Assembly (NCBI GenBank): GCA_002329405.1
Contig: DCTE01000177.1
Coordinates: 11,643-22,669, forward strand
Reading direction: 5' to 3'
Length of the DNA: 11,027 nucleotides
Origin: Ruminococcaceae bacterium UBA1448
GTDB taxonomy: Bacteria; Bacillota; Clostridia; Oscillospirales; Ruminococcaceae
The position numbers and the translations under genes were made by a program. The notes beneath the pieces are model-generated. The model was given only the letters and a program-made list of their open reading frames with translations, searched no databases and was not told the DNA's origin. Shown piece by piece: positions 1 through 5,214 of the stretch (positions are counted from its first letter, which is position 1; each line of letters starts with the position of its first letter).

Positions 1-1113
1 CCGACGGGGGTCGTCTTTGGCATAATCATCTAAGTCCACCGTCTTTGCAGCGGGTTTGGACGCTGATTTTTTGCTTTTTGCCGTTTTTTCCGTCTGAGAC
101 CGGGAAGACGAAGGCTTTTTCTTTTCTTCGGTATCCTTCGTTGTATTCTTTTTGCGGGATGCAGGAATATCCGGGCTCTCTTCTGCCAGCTTAAACAGAT
201 ACATCTGGTGTTCATACACCTCCTGCTTCAGCGTATCGCGGTAACGGTCAGAATACATCGAGGCAATATCATAGCCGGACAAAGCCATCTTCGCACCATC
301 CCGGATAAACGGCGCAACACCCATACAGGCAGGTTCACTGATGTTGCAGGGCGGGATACAGAAAATCTCTTTTCCCTGATCAACCGCTGCCTCGGCGGTA
401 ATAATCGCGCCGCTGCGCATCGGAACCTGTCCCAGCAAAACACAGTCGGCCAGACCGGCAATCAGCCGGTTGCGGGCCTGAAAGTATCCGCGAAAGTTCC
501 TGGTTCCAGGGGGAAGCTCGGTCACCAGTGCTCCTCCGCGTGCGAGAATCTGCTTTTTAAGCTCCCGGCTCTTGGAAGGATAATCTACATCGCTTCCGCA
601 TGCCAGAACGCCGATGGTCGGTGCCCCGCCCGCCATACAGCCAAGGTGAGCATAGGTATCATTTCCGACCGCACAGCCGCTGATAATCACAGCGCCGGCA
701 ACCGCCAGCTGATAACAGATATTGCCCATTTCCGAGTTATAATAATCAATCGCCCGCCGGGAACCGACCGCGGCGACAGCCAGATGGTTCCGAAGGCAGT
801 CCACTGAACCCTGCACATAGATGACGGGCGGCGGGCAAAAGATATGCAGCAGGCTTTCAGGATATGCTTCATCCTCCATCGTAACCACCTGCACACCGAG
901 TTTATGACAGCGGTCGAGGATCATCTGCGCCCGTTCGAGCGAAACTGTTGTAACTGCACGCATATCATTCTGATTCAAAAAAGGATAAGCAGTCTTTTCT
1001 TTATAGAAGGTTTCCGGATCTGTCTTATCCAGCAGCTCGATCACTTTTGGACTTGCAACAGAAAAGCACTGTGTCAGCCACACCCAATATAAGGCCTTGT
1101 TTTCGTTGACCAT
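1..1113 (-). CDS. dprA: DprA/Smf family DNA-processing protein, 3' end cut by window edge
   Basis: DprA loads RecA onto incoming single-stranded DNA in the cytoplasm during natural transformation. My translation from the ATG at 1113 stays open for 371 codons to the left edge, so the stop is outside the window. The Rossmann-like core spans about residues 90-285. Visible marks are VGSR (116-119, the GSR DNA-binding motif), SGCAVGND (145-152, normally SGLARGID), GVLACGSDVDYP (168-179), TELPPGT (198-204), FQARNRLIAGL (211-221, normally FPxRNR), SGAIITAEAA (234-243) and IRDGA (270-274). Residues about 317-358 form a Lys/Ser/Thr-rich linker; a C-terminal winged helix may follow outside the window. 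The protein is rich in cysteine (12 residues). The start is set by AAGGAGTG at 1121-1128. It lies 49 bp after luxS with no terminator between, so the two are probably cotranscribed. The family call is firm; activity is less sure because several motifs diverge. Confidence 0.9.
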   Translation of the reverse strand, partial: MVNENKALYWVWLTQCFSVASPKVIELLDKTDPETFYKEKTAYPFLNQNDMRAVTTVSLERAQMILDRCHKLGVQVVTMEDEAYPESLLHIFCPPPVIYVQGSVDCLRNHLAVAAVGSRRAIDYYNSEMGNICYQLAVAGAVIISGCAVGNDTYAHLGCMAGGAPTIGVLACGSDVDYPSKSRELKKQILARGGALVTELPPGTRNFRGYFQARNRLIAGLADCVLLGQVPMRSGAIITAEAAVDQGKEIFCIPPCNISEPACMGVAPFIRDGAKMALSGYDIASMYSDRYRDTLKQEVYEHQMYLFKLAEESPDIPASRKKNTTKDTEEKKKPSSSRSQTEKTAKSKKSASKPAAKTVDLDDYAKDDPRR

Positions 1114-1162
1114 CGAGCAACACTCCTTAAAAATATATTTGTCTGTCCCGCCGCTAAAATAA

Positions 1163-1624
1163 TTACTGCTGGTACTCCATCTGCCCCGTTGTCCAGCCGC
1201 TCAGTACCTTTTGCAGGTCTTCGGCGTAAGCCTTGGCTTTGGGCAGCGAATGATCCAGATAGTTTCCGCATTCCCAGCGCTTGGTTCCGGGTATTTCACC
1301 AGTGAACGCCAAAATAAATGTACAGGTTTCCCGGACAAGGTCCAAAGCCTGCTGTCTGGATACTGTATCACGGGTAATAAAATAAAATCCAGTCCGACAG
1401 CCCATCGGTCCAACATAAATAATCTGATCGGAAAATGAAGAGTTGCGCACATAGGTTGCAAACAGGTGCTCAAATGTATGCAGGCCGTCATTTTCCAGAT
1501 AGGCCCCGCCGTTGGGTGTCACCATCCGAATATCATAGGTGATGCAGTCCCCGTCAATCCGGGAGATGTACATTCCCTTGGTCAGGGTATCATGGTTTAC
1601 CTGAAAGCTCTTGATCGTCTTCAT
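1163..1624 (-). CDS. luxS: S-ribosylhomocysteine lyase LuxS
   Basis: LuxS is a cytoplasmic metal-dependent enzyme that splits S-ribosylhomocysteine into homocysteine and DPD, the precursor of autoinducer-2. It completes detoxification of S-adenosylhomocysteine after the Pfs nucleosidase. The 153-residue product has the normal family length. The HTFEH metal-binding motif covers residues 49-53 (His49, Glu52 and His53), PMGCRTGFY follows at 73-81 with the catalytic-type Cys76, and ECGNY supplies the third metal ligand, Cys119. TPNGG at 36-40 is also typical. I start at the ATG at 1624 because it gives the usual MKxIxSF-like N-terminus. Another ATG at 1630 adds two residues, and the Shine-Dalgarno in between (AGAAAGAAG, near 1632-1640) is weak and fits either. 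The longer open frame to 1681 would overlap trmH. The gene sits 32 bp after the methyltransferase and 49 bp before dprA. Confidence 0.95.
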   Translation of the reverse strand: MKTIKSFQVNHDTLTKGMYISRIDGDCITYDIRMVTPNGGAYLENDGLHTFEHLFATYVRNSSFSDQIIYVGPMGCRTGFYFITRDTVSRQQALDLVRETCTFILAFTGEIPGTKRWECGNYLDHSLPKAKAYAEDLQKVLSGWTTGQMEYQQ

Positions 1625-1656
1625 CAACATTCTTCTTTCTAAATAGATATCATCTG

Positions 1657-2436
1657 TCAGGACCGGCGGCACATCTCCCACATGAGAATGGTCGCCGCCA
1701 TCGCCGCGTTAAAGGATTCTGCCCGCCCGGTCATCGGAATCGTGACCCTGTTGCCGCAGAGGGCGACCTGTTCAGCCGACAGCCCGTTTCCCTCATTGCC
1801 AATCATCATTACACTTCCCGCCGGAAACCGGATACTGGTAATCCCCGGTGCATCGGCATCTACCACCGACGCATAAAAGGTCAGTTTATCCCGATATTCT
1901 GTCACAAACGCCTGCATATCCGTCACCAGCAACGGCATTCTGAACAGCGCGCCCATCGCGGCGCGCACCGTCTTGAGATTGTATAGATCACAGCAATCCC
2001 TGCTCAGAATCACCCCGTCAAAACCCAGTGCATCAGCCGTGCGGAGCATCGTTCCGACATTGCCGGGGTCCTGCAAATCCCACAGTCCCAGGTAGCGTCC
2101 CATTTTATCAAAATCAGGACGGTGTTCAGGAATCCGGCAGACCGCACAGACCCCCTGCGGCGTTTTAGACTGGAACAGTCTGGAAGCTGCCGCTCCAGTG
2201 ATCAGGAAAACTTTTTCACCCAGCTGCTCCAGCACAGCCAGCTGACTTTTTCCGCTTTCCAGACATTCAGGGGTAATATAAACACTTTCAATCTCAATGC
2301 CGCTGAAAAAAGCCTCCTCCAACAGCTTGACCCCTTCCAGAACAAACAGCCCCGCCCGGATGCGTGCCTTTTTCTGTGATGAAAGCTGGACATACTCCCG
2401 AATCCGAGGATTGTCTCTGGACGTAATGCTGTTCAC
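1657..2436 (-). CDS. TrmH/SpoU family RNA 2'-O-methyltransferase
   Basis: This is a SAM-dependent SPOUT-class methyltransferase, expected to methylate a ribose 2'-OH in rRNA or tRNA; the exact target cannot be read from sequence. The 259-residue product has an N-terminal substrate-binding domain (about 1-100; LEGVKLLEEA at 33-42) and a C-terminal knotted SPOUT domain. SPOUT motif 1 is DPGNVGTMLRTADALGF (123-139; Asn126, Arg132), motif 2 is MIGNEGNGLS (211-220; Glu215) and motif 3 is VTIPMTGRAESFNAAMAA (231-248; Ser241, Asn243). Motif 3 reads ESFNAAMAA where most relatives have ESLNVAVAA. The start codon is GTG at 2434-2436, after AGGGGGA at a short spacing. A gene of this type next to rplT is a common order in Clostridia. 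Here it has its own strong promoter at 2491-2519 and probably leads an operon with luxS and dprA. Confidence 0.93.
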   Translation of the reverse strand: MNSITSRDNPRIREYVQLSSQKKARIRAGLFVLEGVKLLEEAFFSGIEIESVYITPECLESGKSQLAVLEQLGEKVFLITGAAASRLFQSKTPQGVCAVCRIPEHRPDFDKMGRYLGLWDLQDPGNVGTMLRTADALGFDGVILSRDCCDLYNLKTVRAAMGALFRMPLLVTDMQAFVTEYRDKLTFYASVVDADAPGITSIRFPAGSVMMIGNEGNGLSAEQVALCGNRVTIPMTGRAESFNAAMAATILMWEMCRRS

Positions 2437-2490
2437 GATATTCCCCCTGCTCCTCCACCATTTTCCGGCGAAAAAAATTTATACACCGTT

Positions 2491-2519
2491 ATTATCGCAC
2501 GAAATACGAATTCTGTAAA
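2491..2519 (-). promoter_or_regulatory. Sigma-A promoter for the trmH-luxS-dprA unit
   Basis: On the minus strand the -35 box is TTTACA (2514-2519) and the -10 box is GATAAT (2491-2496), each one base from consensus, with an exact 17-bp spacer. Transcription should start near 2484, about 48 nt before the GTG start. The promoter lies downstream of two terminator-like hairpins that close the rplT operon, which makes the methyltransferase unit separately transcribed. Confidence 0.82.
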
Positions 2520-2530
2520 CAGGAAAATGT

Positions 2531-2562
2531 AAAAAAATAGCGGCGACCCCTTTTCAGCCGCC
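2531..2562 (-). terminator. Possible second intrinsic terminator after rplT
   Basis: The minus strand holds GGCGGC and GCCGC/GTCGCC arms around a 9-12 nt loop, followed by TATTTTTTT. The stem is only 5-6 bp. It lies about 10 nt beyond the stronger hairpin at 2573-2606 and may act as a backup terminator. Confidence 0.55.
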
Positions 2563-2572
2563 AAAAAACAGC

Positions 2573-2606
2573 AAAAGAAAACGCCCGGGCCACTCAGCCC
2601 AGGCGC
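2573..2606 (-). terminator. Intrinsic terminator of the infC-rpmI-rplT operon
   Basis: The minus strand forms a 10-bp GC-rich stem (GCGCCTGGGC with GCCCGGGCGT, two G-U pairs) with a 6-nt loop TGAGTG, followed by TTTTCTTTT. It begins 11 nt after the rplT stop codon and marks the end of the translation operon. Confidence 0.85.
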
Positions 2607-2617
2607 AATCCGATCAA

Positions 2618-2971
2618 TTACAGAGCAGCTTTTGCCTTCTCGCACAGAGAGGTGAAAGCTGCGGTATCATGAATGGCAATCTCAGACAGCATCTTTCTGT
2701 TGAGGGAGATGCCGGCTTTCTTCAGGCCGTTCATGAAAGTAGAGTAGTTCATGCCGTTTGCTTTGCAGCCGGCAGAAATTCTGGTGATCCACAGTCTTCT
2801 GAAATCACGTTTTTTCGCTTTACGGCCAACATAAGCCTTCTGGCCGGATTTGAAGACTGCTTCTTTAGCGGTTTTGAACAGTTTGCTCTTCGCGCCCCAG
2901 TAGCCTTTAGCGAGTTTCAGAGTTTTATTTCTTCTTTTGCGCGTCATCATAGCGCCCTTTACACGAGCCAT
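2618..2971 (-). CDS. rplT: 50S ribosomal protein L20
   Basis: L20 binds 23S rRNA early in assembly of the large ribosomal subunit, and in low-GC Gram-positives it also represses its own operon by acting on the infC leader. The 117-residue sequence matches the family throughout: a basic, helical N-terminus (ARVKGAMMTRKRRNKTLKLA, 2-21), GYWGAK (23-28), KRDFRRLWITRISAGCK (54-70) and LNRKMLSEIAIHD (91-103). Length is normal for L20. GGAGG lies 9 nt before the ATG. It is the last gene of infC-rpmI-rplT, 38 bp after rpmI, and is closed by a terminator just after its stop codon. Confidence 0.98.
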   Translation of the reverse strand: MARVKGAMMTRKRRNKTLKLAKGYWGAKSKLFKTAKEAVFKSGQKAYVGRKAKKRDFRRLWITRISAGCKANGMNYSTFMNGLKKAGISLNRKMLSEIAIHDTAAFTSLCEKAKAAL

Positions 2972-3009
2972 TCTATTATACCTCCAGATTCGTAATCAGT
3001 CAGTTGTAG

Positions 3010-3207
3010 TTATGCGTAAGGAAGCAGGGTCTTGACAGCTGCCATGCAGGTCTTGTGCGCATAAGCAGTGTTGCGCAGCTGACGTTTCCGCTTGGCGGAT
3101 TTCTTGGTCAGGATGTGGCGTTTGTTCATATGAGCGCATTTTACCTTACCGGATGCGGTCAGTGCAAAACGTTTCTTCGTTGCGCTGTGGGTTTTGATCT
3201 TCGGCAT
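3010..3207 (-). CDS. rpmI: 50S ribosomal protein L35
   Basis: L35 is a small basic structural protein of the large ribosomal subunit. The 65-residue product shows the family pattern MPKIKTHSATKKRF at the N-terminus, a KVK segment at 21-23, and KRHILTKKSAKRKRQLR (29-45). Length is as expected (64-66 residues). AAGGAGG precedes the ATG by about 9 nt. It lies between infC (53 bp upstream) and rplT (38 bp downstream), the standard order of this operon. A 14-bp palindrome sits in the infC-rpmI gap. Confidence 0.98.
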   Translation of the reverse strand: MPKIKTHSATKKRFALTASGKVKCAHMNKRHILTKKSAKRKRQLRNTAYAHKTCMAAVKTLLPYA

Positions 3208-3243
3208 ATCAATAGTCCTCCTTGTGGGTCATTTGCCCTGTAT

Positions 3244-3257
3244 GACGGAATTCCGTC
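3244..3257. repeat. 14-bp perfect palindrome between infC and rpmI
   Basis: GACGGAATTCCGTC is its own reverse complement and lies 3 nt after the infC stop codon. In the mRNA it would form at most a tiny hairpin with almost no loop, so a role as an RNA hairpin is doubtful. No T-tract follows, so it is not a terminator. Confidence 0.6.
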
Positions 3258-3260
3258 GTA

Positions 3261-3779
3261 TTATCTGGCAGGCTTCGGGGAGATGAACATGGCCATGCTG
3301 CGGCCTTCCATCTTGGCAGGCTTGTCAATGACACCGGCTTCTCCGACCGAATCCTTGAAGCGGTCAAGCAGTTCCCTGCCGAGTTCGGTGTGCGCCATCT
3401 CTCTGCCGCGGAAACGAACCGAAACCTTCACCTTGTCTCCGCCCTGCAAAAACCGGACGGCCTGATTGACTTTTGTCTCAAAGTCGTGGGTGTCAATGTT
3501 CATCGACATCCGCACTTCCTTGATATCAACCGTCTTCTGATTCTTTCTTGCTTCCTTCTCACGTTTTGCCTGTTCATAGCGGTATTTACCGTAGTCCATG
3601 ATCCGGCAGACGTTGGGGGTGGCCTGAGGCGCAATGTCTACAAGGTCAAGACCCTTTTCGGCTGCAATCTGAAGAGCCTGTCTGGTGGGCATAATGCCAA
3701 GCTGGCTTCCGTCAGCATCAATGACGCGGACTTCCTTTTCACGGATTTCCTCATTGATATACAAGTCTTTTTTGCTAAT
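3261..3779 (-). CDS. infC: Translation initiation factor IF-3 with an AUU start codon
   Basis: IF-3 binds the 30S subunit, prevents premature joining of the 50S, and checks the start codon and initiator tRNA. From an ATT at 3777-3779 the product is 172 residues, the usual family length, and begins with the typical xSKKDLYINEEIREKEVRV-like segment. The N-domain continues with VDIAPQATPNVCRIMDYGKY, and the C-domain with KEVRMSMNIDTHDF, VRFRGREMAHTELG and the terminal MFISPK. The start rests on GGAGG at 3789-3793, 9 nt before ATT, and on family alignment; no ATG, GTG or TTG is suitably placed. A longer open frame back to an ATG at 3980 would begin upstream of the predicted transcription start and cross the leader terminator, so it is not real. 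AUU starts are well known for infC and let IF-3 limit its own synthesis. First gene of infC-rpmI-rplT. Confidence 0.95.
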   Translation of the reverse strand: MSKKDLYINEEIREKEVRVIDADGSQLGIMPTRQALQIAAEKGLDLVDIAPQATPNVCRIMDYGKYRYEQAKREKEARKNQKTVDIKEVRMSMNIDTHDFETKVNQAVRFLQGGDKVKVSVRFRGREMAHTELGRELLDRFKDSVGEAGVIDKPAKMEGRSMAMFISPKPAR

Positions 3780-3788
3780 GGTAAAGCA

Positions 3789-3793
3789 CCTCC
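3789..3793 (-). promoter_or_regulatory. Ribosome binding site fixing the AUU start of infC
   Basis: The minus strand reads GGAGG followed by 9 nt and then ATT. It is the only strong Shine-Dalgarno before the conserved IF-3 sequence, and it selects ATT at 3777-3779 as the initiation codon. Confidence 0.85.
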
Positions 3794-3826
3794 GATACCT
3801 GTCGTAAGCAATAATTTTTTGGCAAC

Positions 3827-3860
3827 AAAAAAGCACGGACGCAATCCAAAACGCCCGCAC
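3827..3860 (-). terminator. Leader attenuator (intrinsic terminator) in the infC 5' UTR
   Basis: The minus strand gives a 10-bp stem, GTGCGGGCGT with GCGTCCGTGC (several G-U pairs), an 8-nt loop and then TTTTTT at 3827-3832. It lies about 105 nt after the predicted transcription start and 47 nt before the infC start codon. An internal terminator here, in the operon coding for L20, fits the known mechanism in Bacillus in which L20 binding to the leader favours early termination. I cannot confirm the L20-binding fold itself. Confidence 0.75.
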
Positions 3861-3964
3861 CTGAAACACAGCCTTCTCACAAAAGAAAACCGTTAAACTC
3901 AAGATATTGACCCATCTAACACAAAAGCGAAGGGTGAGAACCGAGCGTTCTGCTTTATTGTTAC
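3861..3964 (-). ncRNA. Candidate L20-type leader region of the infC operon
   Basis: This is the 5' part of the untranslated leader between the promoter and the attenuator. TTCTCAC (near its 5' end) and GTGAGAA, about 60 nt later and just before the terminator, can form a 7-bp long-range helix enclosing further weak pairings. Regulatory leaders with long-range pairing that mimics the 23S L20 site are known for this operon. The assignment is by position and partial structure, not by a covariance model. Confidence 0.55.
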
Positions 3965-3970
3965 CTATGC

Positions 3971-3999
3971 AGTATATCATATTGTTCTGATTCTGTCAA
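3971..3999 (-). promoter_or_regulatory. Sigma-A promoter of the infC-rpmI-rplT operon
   Basis: On the minus strand a perfect -35 TTGACA (3994-3999), a 17-bp spacer and -10 TATACT (3971-3976). Transcription should begin near 3965, giving a leader of about 185 nt. Near-consensus strength fits a translation operon that is then throttled by attenuation. Confidence 0.92.
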
Positions 4000-4094
4000 C
4001 AGAAAAATAAAAAATATCTGCCATAAAATGAGCCGCACAGCAAAACTTTTTTTATCTATATTTTCAGCCAGATATTCCTTACACCAATCCCTGC
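4000..4094. other. Spacer between the DUF624 gene terminator and the infC promoter
   Basis: This AT-rich stretch, part of the 354-bp gap between infC and the DUF624 gene, has no convincing gene. It holds an inverted repeat, arms 4013-4020 and 4069-4076 (AATATCTG/CAGATATT on the minus strand), followed on the minus strand by a T-rich run. This might be a long-loop backup terminator or a protein-binding site upstream of the infC promoter. Confidence 0.5.
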
Positions 4095-4127
4095 AAAAAC
4101 GCTCCCCATCGTCAGACAGAGAGCGTT
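4095..4127 (-). terminator. Intrinsic terminator of the DUF624 gene
   Basis: The minus strand forms a 9-bp stem (AACGCTCTC with GGGAGCGTT, one G-U pair) around a 12-nt loop, followed by a run of T that overlaps the end of the stem. It starts 6 nt after the stop codon. Confidence 0.8.
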
Positions 4128-4133
4128 TGGATA

Positions 4134-4976
4134 TCAGCGGATGATCTTCTGTTTACCGGTCTTCTTTTCAGGCATCGCCGGTTTTTCCTGCGAACCGATA
4201 TCAGTAAAGATCGGCTCGTCATCATCTTCCTCATCATCGTCATCGTCGTATTCGTCGTCATCTTCGCCGCGCAGAGCACGCATCTGCTGCTCATGGGGCT
4301 CAATGATATATTTGACAATATAAGGATAGGAATTAAAGGTGGTAATAAACCACATAGTCGAAAATCCAATCAGGATAAAGAACAAAAGCCAGGGCCAGAA
4401 CCAGAGTACCGGAATGACCAGCAGGATCACCCAGAAAGCACTGATGAAATTGGTCTTCAATCCCAAGAAAGAGAAGATAAAGCTGTTTTTCAGAATATGC
4501 TTAATCGGGAGTTCGACCGTTACAGCCATCAGATAGGTATAAAACCGCATAAACATCAGCAGCACTTCTGCGCCGATGCAAACACCCAGCGGAATGGCCA
4601 TCGCAATCGACAGCCCCTGATTGGCAATATACCACAGCAGAGCAATTCCAACAATTCCGCTTGACAGGATATCCAAAAGGCCCAGCACAAATCCCTGCTT
4701 AAAGTTGGATTTGAAAGCGTCAAAGAAGTCTGACACCATAAAGACCGGCTTTTCATTGGCAAAGTTGCGCAGGATGTACACCAGTCCGCAGGTCGCCGGC
4801 CCAATCGTAACCACTGGAATGCAGCAGAGCAGATACAGAAGATTCAGCTCCAGCAGTTTCCAGAATTTGCGTCCAAACAGCTCCAGAAAATAGAAAAAGC
4901 GTTTCTTCTTTGGCCCGTTCTTATCGACGCCGGGGCCGGGTTTGCTGTAATTGAACAGTCCACCTAATAACGACAT
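4134..4976 (-). CDS. DUF624 (YesL-like) membrane protein with acidic C-terminal tail
   Basis: An integral membrane protein of unknown function. The N-terminal pattern (GLFNYSKPGPGVDKNGPKKK, about residues 6-25, then FFYFLELFGRKFWKL) is typical of DUF624/YesL-like proteins, which in Firmicutes often accompany carbohydrate uptake genes; no such genes are seen here. Hydrophobic segments lie near residues 41-70, 95-118, 122-152 and 176-212, suggesting four to six membrane spans. The tail is unusual: 16 of the 17 residues at 238-254 are Asp or Glu, followed by a Lys-rich end. That makes the protein (280 residues) longer than the roughly 200-220 usual for the family. It stands alone, with its own promoter (5103-5131), a foldable leader and a terminator. 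Start is the ATG at 4976; AAGG is close upstream, with AAAGGA further off. The family call is from memory of the pattern; the function is unknown. Confidence 0.82.
   Translation of the reverse strand: MSLLGGLFNYSKPGPGVDKNGPKKKRFFYFLELFGRKFWKLLELNLLYLLCCIPVVTIGPATCGLVYILRNFANEKPVFMVSDFFDAFKSNFKQGFVLGLLDILSSGIVGIALLWYIANQGLSIAMAIPLGVCIGAEVLLMFMRFYTYLMAVTVELPIKHILKNSFIFSFLGLKTNFISAFWVILLVIPVLWFWPWLLFFILIGFSTMWFITTFNSYPYIVKYIIEPHEQQMRALRGEDDDEYDDDDDEEDDDEPIFTDIGSQEKPAMPEKKTGKQKIIR
4215..4265 (-). repeat. GAC/GAT/GAG/GAA codon run encoding the acidic tail
   Basis: Seventeen consecutive codons code for Asp or Glu with a single Tyr (residues 238-254 of the DUF624 protein). On the plus strand the same DNA reads as an imperfect trinucleotide run (tcatcatc-like), which produces spurious Ser-rich frames. 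Such a run can gain or lose whole codons without breaking the frame. Confidence 0.8.
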
Positions 4977-4999
4977 ATACCTTGATCGTTCCTTTCAGC

Positions 5000-5022
5000 C
5001 TGCCGTATGCAGAATACGACAG
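5000..5022 (-). promoter_or_regulatory. Stem-loop just before the ribosome binding site of the DUF624 gene
   Basis: On the minus strand CTGTCGTAT and ATACGGCAG pair over 9 bp (one G-U pair) around the 5-nt loop TCTGC. It ends about 23 nt before the start codon and close to AAAGGA, so it could affect translation. No T-tract follows, so it is not a terminator. Confidence 0.65.
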
Positions 5023-5023
5023 T

Positions 5024-5097
5024 CGCCTTTTCTACACCTGTCCTTCAAAATTACAGGGCGAATGTCACAAAAGGCGTCTTTTTATAGATTTTGAACA
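5024..5097 (-). ncRNA. Structured 5' leader of the DUF624 gene, riboswitch-like but unassigned
   Basis: From the predicted transcript start, the minus strand carries TTCAAAAT (5088-5095), CGCCTTTT (5069-5076), ACAGG-type inner arms (CCTGT at 5053-5057 and ACAGG at 5037-5041), and AAAAGGCG (5024-5031). CGCCTTTT/AAAAGGCG form an outer 8-bp helix, the inner arms a 5-bp hairpin, and its 11-nt apical loop contains ATTTTGAA (5044-5051), an exact 8-nt complement of the transcript's 5' end. The topology allows a loop-to-5'-end pseudoknot. It matches no riboswitch class I recognise. The pairings are read directly; the regulatory role is inference. Confidence 0.45.
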
Positions 5098-5102
5098 TAT
5101 CT

Positions 5103-5131
5103 ATTATGACGGAAAACCAGCAATTTGTCAA
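5103..5131 (-). promoter_or_regulatory. Sigma-A promoter of the DUF624 gene
   Basis: On the minus strand a perfect -35 TTGACA (5126-5131), a 17-bp spacer and -10 CATAAT (5103-5108). Transcription should start near 5096-5098, leaving a leader of about 120 nt before the ATG at 4976. Confidence 0.88.
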
Positions 5132-5134
5132 GTA

Positions 5135-5173
5135 CGTTTACGGTACGATTCTATAAACGATTCGTAAATTTAC
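5135..5173. promoter_or_regulatory. Operator-like repeat cluster upstream of the DUF624 promoter
   Basis: Directly upstream of the -35 box lie several overlapping repeats (plus-strand reading): inverted arms CGTTTA (5135-5140) and TAAACG (5154-5159); inverted arms TTTACG (5137-5142) and CGTAAA (5163-5168); a direct repeat ACGATT (5145-5150 and 5157-5162, period 12); and the perfect palindrome GTAAATTTAC (5164-5173). The position suits an activator or repressor site. The cognate regulator is not in this window. Confidence 0.45.
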
Positions 5174-5214
5174 ATCAAAAGCCGCCCAATTTTCTCCCTT
5201 TGCCCCATATTCCG

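Noticed and set aside
208..807. A 199-codon open frame on the plus strand opposite dprA
   Set aside because: The minus frame holds an unbroken DprA with family motifs, so the plus frame is its shadow.
1625..1681. A longer LuxS from the ATG at 1681
   Set aside because: It overlaps the end of trmH and adds residues not found in LuxS; the homologous N-terminus begins at 1624 or 1630.
3780..3980. An in-frame N-terminal extension of IF-3 from an ATG at 3980
   Set aside because: It would begin upstream of the predicted transcription start, overlap the promoter and the leader terminator, and adds about 67 residues unlike the family.
4141..4323. A poly-Ser open frame on the plus strand
   Set aside because: It is the complement of the Asp/Glu codon run of the DUF624 gene.
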